This document shows, in pieces, positions 1 through 12,100 of a stretch of DNA of 64,000 bases. The first letter of the stretch is position 1, and every line of letters starts with the position of its first letter. The stretch covers positions 79,079,955 through 79,143,954 of the forward strand of contig NW_026262581.1 in assembly GCF_021869535.1 (NCBI RefSeq), read 5' to 3'. The notes under the pieces are model-generated. The model was not told the DNA's origin, ran no database searches, and was given only the letters and a program-made list of their open reading frames with translations. The position numbers and the translations under genes are program-made. This DNA is from Mytilus californianus. Its lineage: Eukaryota > Mollusca > Bivalvia > Mytilida > Mytilidae.

Positions 1-39
1 AACTTTATTTTATAATAATTCATTGACTTTGTATTTCAG

Positions 40-182
40 CTCTCCCGAGGGAGCAGTCTCAGCACCTGTTACAAAGATTGTTTATGTCAAGTTTGAGGAT
101 TCTCAGAGCACAGGTGTTGCATTACATCTTAACAACACAGTCTTTATTGATAAAGCCATGATAATTGTGCCTGTCATGGATG
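40..182 (+). CDS. SREK1: Exon 1 of window: end of RRM1
   Basis: The acceptor is TTTCAG at 34-39 and the donor is GTAAGT at 183. The frame starts with the third base of a codon at 40 and ends with one base of a Gly codon (phase 1). It encodes the C-terminal half of the first RRM: VYVKFEDSQSTGVALHLNNT is the RNP1-like strand and helix 2, and TVFIDKAMIIVPVMDG is the last strand. This matches the pattern seen in SREK1 long isoforms and SRSF11. The preceding RRM1 exons lie outside the window. Confidence 0.93.
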
Positions 183-3100
183 GTAAGTTTATAGATTACA
201 AAACATGAATTCTTTGTGTTTAGATATACAAAAAATGGTAGAAAACTTCATTATAGACATAATTTAATTTAGGTATAGGATAAAACGAAATGTTGGGTTA
301 CTGTCAATGGGATACAAACTTGCCAACCATTTCTCTTTATGAATAATTATTATGAATAAATGATAATAATAACAAAAACCAAACAATATCTAGAGGTCAA
401 AATAGTTTCCAACAAAAGACCCCAGTCTACAAGCTCTAAATGAGTCCAAAAAGGTGTGAATAAATTAACCAAGTATTAAAGATCTGCAATCAGTGTTAAA
501 TTCACGAAATAAAAAAAAATATAAAAAGATATATTAACATAAGACAACCACTGATGAGGTTCTGGACTTAGGACAGACATATGAGGGTCTGGTCGGGGTT
601 AACAAAAATAGACTGAAATAGAGAATAATAGGTTAATAAAAAGAAAAGAGAATAAAGAACAGAGAATAATGGGGAAAATTTATATTAAGAATAGAGAAGA
701 ATGGCTTAAAATTTTAAAAAAATATATAGAATTGAAGCCATTTGAAAGACCACCATCCAGACCCTCACACATGAACTACTTTTTTATGCCCCTGTCGTAG
801 CGGAGGGGGCATTAAGTTTTACCCTTGTCAGTCTGTATACCGTACGTCTGTATGTCCCGAAATTGGTTTCCATTCTCTAAATTTAGTTTGCCTCAACCAA
901 ATGTTATGAAACTTATACAAAAGTGACAGGCCTCTACAATAACTTTTTTTCCAACTTGTCCAGTAGGTAGGACAAGTACATACCAAAACTTACTTGTCCG
1001 AATGAAATTGTAACTTGTCCAACAAAAATCTTAATAATAACCTTTTTTGCATTTTAAGTTGATCCAAGGAATAAAATGAATTAAAACAATAGATCAGAAT
1101 TTGATTTATATCTTTTGAAATACCTTTTAAAAATATGAGTCGAGAACAACTGAATCTAGTCATGTCACAGGACTTAGGTTCTAGTTTTCATCAATGTCAA
1201 AGTCTCATCAGACTCTACACATGAGGCACCGTCTGATAGGCCTGTCAATTTCCACTCATTGGATTTGTATCCTGGTTTTTTAAGTTGAAAATAGTTTATT
1301 CAAATTCAATCAATTAAAAAAAAGAAGATGAGGTATGAAGGCCAATGAGAGGACTCTCTGCAAGAGACCAAATGACACAGAAATTAATAACTATAGGTCA
1401 CCGTATTGCAAGTATTGTTTTTTCTTCTATATATGATCAAATATGATTTGGGAATTTTATGGTAAATAATTTCTTCATTTGTATTTAAAAAATATTTTTG
1501 TTAAAAAAATTAGGGTATGGTATTTATTATAAAGCAACAGAATAAGGTAGGAAAACGAGGTACTGATTTGTCTTGGTACCGAAATGTCTCCTGTCTCCTG
1601 CGTTGCCAAACTGTCTATTAATCATGTCTATTAAATATGTCTCCTACGGTGCCAAACTGTCTATTAAACTTGGAGCTTAATCTTTCCGAGCTGGTGACGA
1701 GCATCGCTGATTCGGATCAGTAAGACTGGTTTCCAAGAATAGTATGCCTTTTACCTGTTAAAAAGTACCTGACAAAGAACCAGTTTTAAATTATTGATTG
1801 CAAGTAAACATGTCAAATTAATACTTGTGTTTATCTTCTTTTCTTGTTTTTTGTTTATAATTACTTTGTTCATCAAAGTTGGATTAAATTTATTTTCTGC
1901 ATAATATTTTAACTTGTCCTGTCGGACAAGCTTGATATAGCTTTTACTTGTCTGACCTTTTTTTCCTCTGGTATCGGACAAGCGTTATTGTCGACCCCTG
2001 AATGTTTTTACCAAAAAACACAGATCAAGTTTGGGTGGCGTCACATTTACCTTTCTAGAGTTATGTCCCTTTACAAATGGAAAAATTGCTTAATTTTTCA
2101 TTTCCGTTCTCTAACTTATGTAATATTATTTCCTCTTCAGGTAAAATTCCAGATGAACAGACAGCATTGCAGCTAGCCCCTTCAGCCATGGCTGGATTGA
2201 TGCCTGGCCAACCTACATGGCCTAGTAATGTTATAAGTCAGGTAAATTTTCTGTGGAAGAATAGTTGATTACGTAAGAAATTTCTCATTTTTCGATTTTA
2301 TATTGAAACATAAACACCATTTGTATAAGTGTATTAGGGTAAAGCACATAGAAATTGCTAATTTTAATGAAAATCTAACATAATTAAAAATATTTTCAAT
2401 TATTATGAAATAACCTTTTGAGGTTTAAAAATTTGAATACTTTGCTGTGAGACTTGTAAGCTAGTTATACCTGATTACCAACAAAATAAATGTATCAGGA
2501 ACCAATTTTAATGTTCTTCAATATGGATAGGAGAGTTATATTGACAAACAACATCATGTGTGACTGCTTTGTAATAAAATTGTTAGATGGACAAGCTAAA
2601 TTGCCATGTAATAATTTAACAATAAAACAAGTGAAATAATTGTGACATGGTTACCAGAACATGTTACAATGGCAAGAACACTGAATTGAAAACAATTTAA
2701 TCTTTTAATTAAAAGCAGATGTGGTATGAGTGCCAATAAGACAACTCTCCATCCAAGTCACAATTTGTAAAAGTAAACCATTATAGGTCAAAGTATGGCC
2801 TTCAACACGGAGCCTAGGCTCACACTGAACAGCAAGCTATAAAGGGCCCCAAAAATGACTAGTGTAAAACCATTCAAACAGGAAAACCAACGGTCTAATC
2901 TATATAAAAAACGAGAAACGAGAAACACTTATGAACCACATCAACAAACGACAACCACAGAACATCAGGTTCCTGACTTAGGACAAGTGCAAACAAAATT
3001 AATGCATCAGACCTCATGTTTTCTATGTTATTTGTGTACATATATACCGACTTTAAATAACATTTACTTACTAAATAAAATTGACTTACTTCTATATTTA

Positions 3101-6100
3101 TTTAGATGAGTGGTGTTGGTTCAGCCCAAGTAATTACAACACATGACCCACGTCTGACAGCCTTAGGTCTGCCACAATATCCTGCTTTACCTGGGACAAC
3201 AGATGGATCAAAGATAGAAGAAATAAGAAGAACAGTTTATGTATCTAATATGGATCCTACAGTAAGTTGATAGTTTGAATTGATTTTATGTTCCAAGCTC
3301 CATATTAGGAATTATCAGTGTTCCCACTGTCTGTATCACTCTGCTCTTCATAAAATTGCATATCACAGCTTTGTGACGTCAAATATGTTAACCCTGCCTA
3401 AATAACTTTGACCCGGACATATCACAGACATCTTAATGAATGAACCAATGTTGATAAGTTTGATCTGAACTTATCAAGTCATCTTTTTTGGATTGCTGGT
3501 GAAATAAAGAAAAACACTTGTTTCTATCATGCAAAATACACAAATACAATCCGATAAATTGATTTATCAGATTTTCATCATATTTATATTGTAAAATATC
3601 AGCTGCTGGACACAATATGAAGCTTTTTGAATTTGTATGCTGCGCTCACTCGACAAAAAGCTTCATATTGTGACTCAAGGTTGATATTTTACAATGTGTA
3701 TGTGCAGACAACCTGATAATCAGTACATATACTGTACATTGGAGATATATTTTGTTCTTCAATACTGCCTTGTCAAAGAAAAGAAAAACTGATGTGAGGA
3801 CTGTAGTTATTTAAAATAAAATTTCCTGCCTAAGGGCATAGGAAGAGAATATAAGTTCTCTAGTTTTAATATCCTATGAGTTCCAAATGCTGATGTAATT
3901 CTATTTTTGAGTTTGAGAATAAAAGAGGGATGTTTTCATTTCAATCACATCAATATAAACATTTAGTTGTATTACTTTTATAAAATCAGTATAACTAAAA
4001 GAAATGAAATTTTGAAAAATGGAATACAGAAAAAAATGTATAAATTGCAAACAAGTGATAAAATTTATAAATCAAGAAAAGTAGTAACAGTAATTTATAG
4101 TTCAAGATATAATTTTATATTGTAGACTTCTACAGATCAGCTGCTGAATTTTTTTTCCCAAGTAGGAGAAGTGAAGTATGTGCGGATGGCAGGAGACCCT
4201 AGTAGTTCTATTGTATCTGGTTATGTAGAATTTACTGATCAAAGATCTGTGGCCACTGCTCTTACTTACAATGGTGTAATGTTCCAGAGTAAACCTATCA
4301 CGTGAGTATTTCTTTCTTGCTATGAGGTATAGTTTAACCTCAACTATTTTCCTCCTACTATGATGTAATTATAACCCACTTAATACTCGTACTAAAATGT
4401 ATCATTGCAACTCACCTTCTTCTTTAATTCTAAGAGGTATCATTGCAGCTTACCTTCTTCTCTCAAACTATGGGGTATTATTGCTGCCTTATTATGTCTA
4501 TTATATTGTGAGGACTGAGTTATCTTTGCATTTCACCTACTTCTTTCATTTACTATGAGGTACCGTTGCAGCTCATCTAGACTTATTCTCACAATTTTCT
4601 ATTTAATATTCAGCTTGAATTCATGTTAGTTTTAGACCTTTGTATCAGTTTGTATGCAAATGATATTTAGTAGCTTGTGGATTTAAGATTGGCAAACATA
4701 CATTTGAAAAGAAGTATTAGGACAAACATTTTTTTTTAAAGAAAGCAATAGAAATTGTTGCCACTCTCATACTACAGATAACATTATCACCTCATATTTC
4801 AAATGTTCAAATACACAGGACAATTCACAATCATTTAAAACATATTTCCTCAGATTTGATTCCCTTCTGTATTTTAGCAGATTTCAGATTTTGGTAAACT
4901 GAATTTTTCCATTGAGATATCTTTATCCTACATAGTCATGTGCTTCCAATACAGCCATATCTGTGTTTATTTTAGATGAACAAAATCATCTGAGTCTATA
5001 TCTCTAGATTGTTATATCATTAAGATAGCAGAAGAGAAATCAAAGTATGTAGATGAAGTAGCATGACTATTTTATATTTAATAGAATGAAAGACAGTAAA
5101 AAATGTATTAAACAGAGTTTATATTTCCCTTTGATTTCCAGTGTAACACATTCTAATACATGTATCATCAAACCCTTAACAAAGTCTCAAGAAGCTCAAC
5201 AAAGGGACATAGAAGAAGCAATGAAGAAAGTCAAAGAAGCCCAGTCCCTGATATCAGCTGCAGTAGATGATCCATGTAAGTAAATACTGCCAGTTAAGAA
5301 ATGTATGCAGTGTTATTCTGTATGCCAAAATTGAAAAGAAGAGAATCACAATTTAAAATTTACATGTTTATTTTCCTTTTGTTGTAAAATCATCCCAGTG
5401 TATTCTGAGTTAATGAAGCTCAATAGAATTTAGTGCATTTCAGATGGCTTTTCTTTGCATTTAGCAGAGATACCATCTGTGTGATTTTAGCTCTTTTGAA
5501 CCAATAGTTCATAGGGAAAAAAACCATTTGAAACCTTCACTTATAGTCAGAAGCCTTGTAATGGTAAGATTATTTCAATGTATAACTTTGGATTTAAAGA
5601 AACAATGTTGTAAATTTAATAATGTAATATGCTGTGAGATCGGGTTAGGTTATAGACATCCACTGAATTAATGGTAATAATACTGGATTTGATGAAAATT
5701 TATGTTACAGATGATAGATCCCGTAGCAGATCTAGATCCAGACGAAGATCTAGGTCACGAAGAGGTTCCAGATCAAGGTCAAGAAAACGCTCAAGATCTC
5801 GAAGAAGATCCTCCAGACGATCAAGGTCTAGAAAAAGATCTAGATCAAGAAAAAGGTCAAGGTCCAGAAAACGTTCAGGGTCTCGTTCACGTAGGAAAAG
5901 GTCTAGGTATGTTAGACAGTATTTGTATAATTCAAAGATAAGGTAGTCATTTACTTTTAAAGTAAATGTTGTTTAGTTTAAACAATTACTTAGGATCAAG
6001 AGATTTTGAATTCTATACAATAATTTCTGTCCTTAACAAATTTTATGATACTGACCCATGGTACAAATTATAACTCTTGGTTGATAGTTAAGATGTTAAC

Positions 6101-9100
6101 TTTTTTCAGATGAAACGAATGTGTAATTGCAATGTTTCATTTAAATTTCCGACATAGATATAGACATGCTATCTATTGAAAGAATTTAGATCGCTTCAGT
6201 GACTTGATTTATAACATATAAGGGTTTGAAAGAATCCAAATTTATAATTAAGTAGCTTTCTAAATTTAAAATTAGTTTTTAATTCACCTGCAATGAAATG
6301 AAGGGAGACTTGGGTACAATGTTTCCTGTGTCAGTGGCGTCAACAATTGTTAAAGTTTGGGATAAGGGTACACAGGCAAGATATATATATCTGGGTTAGG
6401 CCAACATAGTATTTAATTGTGTCCTGTCTCCTTGTAGGAAAGAATAGGACTTTGTTTTGCTTAATTGTCAATTAAATGTGTTAGGGTAGATATGGGGACA
6501 TTAAGGTAGATACATGGTATACCGCCATCTTGGATTGTACAATCTCAGTACAAAAATGTTCTAGTTATTTGCCCAAATCTGCAAATTTGGAGACAGATTT
6601 GCAATTTAACGGTTAGATTGTTTATTTATATAAAGAAAACTTGGTGATTTATTGTATTATTCAAAATATTTAAATAAATATCAAATTTTGTGTTTTTAGA
6701 ATCATTTCTTTCAAATAAGCCATTTAAGGGGAGATAACTCTTTTAGTAAAAAATATATACTGGACTGATAGGGAAATTTTTAATTTTTACATGTAGCAAG
6801 AAAACAAGTTCGGTGACACCATTTTTTCTTTTTATTTTCTTAAAACATATTATAAAACCTATCTTCTTACAATTTATTTCAATATTCTATCTCATAGAAT
6901 TTTTTTTATGCACACAAATGTGTTTTTTCATGAACAATCTAACCAAATTTAGGCAATTTTCAACGACTCATAGCTTGGAAAATAGCACGGTGACCCATAC
7001 TTTTTATTATATTTTTGAAAAAGTCATAGTAAAATCTTCCTTTTGGCAAAGTATAAGAAAATTCTATCTCAAAAAGTATATACTTATGATCTACCTTAAA
7101 CCCAACTCTATATTTTTCTTGCCTGAACAGTTTATTGTGATTTTTAAGGAATATGCCTCTGCAGGGATTCAGATAGAAAATTGTATTATGGCAGAATAAA
7201 AGTTTCTACAAATTTTATAACATTTAGTATTCTATTAAAGATGTCATTGTGTATAAATTGTATCTCTTCAATAGAAATGAATAATTTACTAAATGGTTCA
7301 AGGTCTAACACTTAAATTATTCAGTTTTATCACAGGAATTCTAGTGGAGATCTGTATATCTGCAGTGATACATACCACCATATTCTTAGAACTGTCTTGT
7401 TTTACTAAGTTCTAAAGGAAAATACTGTATTTATTTGTACATTTAGGTCAAGAAAGAGGTCAAGGTCAAAGCACAGATCAAGGTCAAAATCAAAGGGCAG
7501 AGCACCAAAGTTTGTATTATTTAAAGAATATATATAGTTATATATTTCTTATATATTAAACAGACCATGCCTTACTATTTTGAACTGCAACTATAAATCA
7601 TTTTTTGAAATCTTACATATTTGAAATGCAGTTACTAATATATAAATTTATTGTGTGACAAAATTCAATGATTGAAATATTTCTTCAGTATGTTGACATG
7701 ATATGAAAGGGTTAAAAATCCAGTCAGTTCTAATGTATTTTATATCCATGGTAAAATGGTAAGACATGATCAAATACAGAAAATTTGGTGTTTTAAAAAA
7801 AAAATTTACTCCATAAAAATATTTAGATGAGAATCCAAGTTCTTCATACATAATTTCAGCAGATTTGTTTTTGTACTATTGTATACTCAGTTTATAAGAG
7901 TTGATAAAAACACATATTTTAGTATGTTTTCAAAACACATTATCAGAATATTAGTTAGGATATAGATGATATTTTGAATGATTCTTTCTGTTGCTGTGTA
8001 GGGAAGAGAGACCAACACAGGGATCAAACCATTTCCCTACAAGGTAAACATATTTCCCCCTTCTTTTAGTTTCCATTTGAATTTTGAAAATTTATTCTTT
8101 AAAGATTACAATATAAATAAAATCTAGAAAATTAATCTTGTGTTCAGTAAATTTCTATTAATATTTCTGGTTCTAACGGATTGATCAATAATGTTACTTT
8201 GATTTTGAATCCCCTTTATAGATTTACACTCATTTAAGGGAAAATTGAAATAAGCAAAATCTACTGAATTTCCTAGGGATATTTTATTAAATGATTTTTT
8301 ATCTTTTTTAAATTTGATTTCATATAGAAATCATAATACTAAAATAAAAACATGTTTGAGATGATATAGAAAGAATTTACTTGGCGCAGCATGGATTGGA
8401 ATTTTATATCGACAGGAAATTGAATAAAAAACCAGTGTATTCATGCAATATTCTCTAAACTTTGATCTGAGATGGAATGATTTTGAATTCAAATACATGT
8501 AGACATAAGTATTTCTTTATGAAACTTCTCAGCTGGAAAAGCTGAACTTTAATGGCTCACTATTAAGAAACCTTAGTTCACTTTAAGAAATTTTGATTTC
8601 GTTCACCTATCAATTTAACATAAAGTTCCTAATTTGATTTAAATAGAGTTGCCAATGTACAGGACAATTTGTGTTTGCTTATTTGGTTTGCACAGTGACA
8701 AAGGAGTAAGTTCACAAAGGCATAATAAGATTGGCCTTAAGATTTTGATGTTTTTGTAATCAGGCCAAAATACTGCAAATTTCATATAGAAATAGTTGTG
8801 ATATAACTATTAATACAAAATAACTTATATTTGACACATTACATTAAAATGACGAAGTTATGACCCCTTAAGTAACATTATTTGTGTTGTTATTTCAGTT
8901 TTGGGCAAATTTTCAATAATTATTAACAGTTTTTAGCACAAGCTTATAGGTCCTAAAAAATGTGCACAAAACCATCATATTTTGACAATACATCCAAAAT
9001 GAGCTGATTTTGAAGCTCAGATTGTTTCTCAGGAAGAGATTTGTTTAACTTAGTAAAAAAGGCTTGGAAATAGGTCCATTGAAGAACCAAATTATGGCCA

Positions 9101-12100
9101 TTAAAATTTTTTATGATAAAGTTGAAATTCAAGGCCATATTTGATCTAAAGTGAATCTTCTCCTTTATAAAGGATAAAATATGTAGATTAAGCATTTCAA
9201 TTTTTTCTTAAATATTCTGTTAGAACCAGACACTAGCATAATGAGTATCCAATAATCTAATAATTGGTTTGTTTCCTATTGAAGGGGGCCGCTGAGGGGC
9301 CAAATCATCTTCCCAGTCAGGTAATAATTGTTTTACTTAAGTAGACACCTCTGGACCATGAGTTTTTCATGTGTCAGAAAAGATTTGCTTTCTATGTCAA
9401 AATATATTAAGGAATGTATAGTAAATCTTTATAGATTTGATTCTCTACAGAGAAGTAATTTGAAAGCAAATCTTTAGATATGTATTTCAGTATGAATGGA
9501 TACAAACAAGATCTTTTAAAAAAATAATTTTGATGTGCTTTGAATTGTTTATTACAATCAGTTGTATGAAGAATATCTAACATGTCATTTATTTCTTAGA
9601 CTGAAATGATTTACTTCTTACAAGTTTGTTGTCTTATTATTTTTTATGAATAATTCATATTTATTGCACAAACTTCATATGCAAATATATTTATTGATGG
9701 AAGTATAAACAATGCTAAGCAAAGTTCAGTCAATCAATTTAATTTTGAATTTAAGAAAAGACATTTTGCCTGAAATATATTGTATTAATTAGATATTAGA
9801 TTAAAAAAAATGTTTTCTTTTCTTTTGTTTGGTTTTAATTTTGTCAATCTGAAATTTTGCCTGTAGCAATAATCCAAATAAGTAAATTGAAACCACCTTT
9901 GATATATACCTACTAAGTTATAAGTTATATCTATAAACATTTTGATGTAGTTGTTTCTGCTTCATTTAGTTTAAATTCAGTTATGATGTTATACATGTAT
10001 TTCTCATTTCATTGATTTTTCTAGCATGATGGCTTGAATTAATGACATCATACCCAAAAAAAATCCACAATTTTATGAAATCCAGAAAAGAATGGCTGGA
10101 TCTGACAAAACATCATGAGAAAACAAATTACTTTTGAAAATTAGAATAGGCAACTTTCTTTATTGGAGAAATGTCATATTTTTTTGGATGCTTCCAATTA
10201 ATAATATGAATAAATATATATAGTAGTCCTTATTCAATTTGTGCCTTTATAATGTTGCAAAAAAGATTCCTGTTCATGTTATTTTTTCATAAAACTTTTA
10301 CTTGTGTATACTATATGTAAAAATATTGTTATGGCGTGATCTTATGGTTAGTGAGCTGTATTTGTACTTTTCTAAATATATATTGATAAAGGAAAACAGT
10401 TATGCTACAGTGAAAATCTCCTTAATCAAACCCCTTTGATACTGAATAGTTTTTAAAGATACAGTTCAGTTTGAACTGTCTAAATGTCTGATTGTCCCCA
10501 AAACATTGTTTAATTTACACATGTCTCCTGTTTACTCAGGGTTTGGTTTATAAAGTTTCACTATACATGAAATTGATTGGGTTATGTAGTTCATCTACAT
10601 TATAATTTGAACTTCTAAAATGCAAAGAATCCAGTTTTATTTGAATATTTACAAAAATAATATATATATTAGTCTTGTCTGATACTGAAATCTCAGAAAT
10701 ATATTGTTTGTGTTGCAGGTTATTGTGATTTTAACAACTTCAGCATAGATATTTGATTGGGTCTTCGAATTGTAACTATTAATTGTTGATATTAAAAATA
10801 GAAATTGATATTAAAAATAGAAATGGTTTTGATATCAGTTGTGTTCTGAAATGCAATAGACCTCATTGAACTGAACTGCATCATGATTGACATGCCACTA
10901 GCATATGCATGTGCAGCATTTGTTATCATAATTTATAATATATAGATCTGTAAATTTAGGTATAGTTTTAAGAGAAATATTGTAAACAAAAATGTAATTG
11001 ATAAGCATTTTACCTATCTTCTTTCAGGAGAAGGTCAAGGACACCAAGAGCTTACAGTCGACGATCAAGGTCAAGGTAAGAAAGCAGATATCACAGATCG
11101 GTGTAACTGTTATGATTATGATAATGATTTGACATAATCTTTAAGAAGTGATGCTGTAAATTCATAAATTAATGCATGCATTTATTATTGAGAATCCTAG
11201 ACCACTGGCAATAATGTGAAATCTAATTAATGCAATTGCAAAAATTTTTTGAAGGAAAGTTAATACTGAGATTATGAATGCAAATTTTTATCATTGTGAA
11301 CTTGATACTTTCGCATTTTTTGCATTAATAAAAAACTGCAATTATTTCTGAATTTAGAGTATGTTCAACCCTTTTAAATAGGTTTATGAAGATTGATATT
11401 CTTTTATAAGGAAGAAAGAGTTTCTTATATTCATCAAGAATTACAGATCTGGGTGTTTTTGACTCTTGTGAGAAGTTGCATGACTTAAGCCTTTGTTCCA
11501 TTTCCCTAGTCTTTTGAAAAGAAAAATTTCTCCACACATTGAAGATGTAAATGTTTAATATGCAATTTGCATGCACCACCCACTATGAACAAAAAATAGC
11601 AGTCCCTATGTGTTGCAGTCATTTAGACATTATCAGTCTTTTGAAACTTTTGCATTCACTGTCAGTGATGGGCATACTGCGAACATGAAGTCTGCCTATG
11701 GAACTGTCAAAGGCTGTTCTGTAAATCAATATGCGAGATAAAGGTCAACATTGGAAAGGACTCAATATTTTTTACAGTAACTAACAGTCAGGGGTACTAC
11801 TTATACAAGTGATTTCATTATCACCTATTTCAGTGATTTAATAAATTCAGTTATCACCTATTTAAGTGAATTCGGTGTTTCCTTTGATCTTCAAACTTTT
11901 ATGCTAATTTCATTAATTTTTAATATTTTGACAAATTTTTCTGTAATTTTCCTACATAGATCAATTGTCCCTTTCTCTTTTATATTAATTTCACCAGTGC
12001 GCTTGGGCAGAAAGTTAATGTGCTAAAGCTTATAAAAGTACCCATGGGAATTTTTCTGTATTCAAATAGTCATTCATTTACTACTCTAACAATCAGACAA

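Noticed and set aside
6813-7199. 128-codon hydrophobic frame in intron 6
   Set aside because: It is Phe/Ile/Tyr/Lys-rich, as expected for AT-rich DNA, with no start context, no domain and no continuation.
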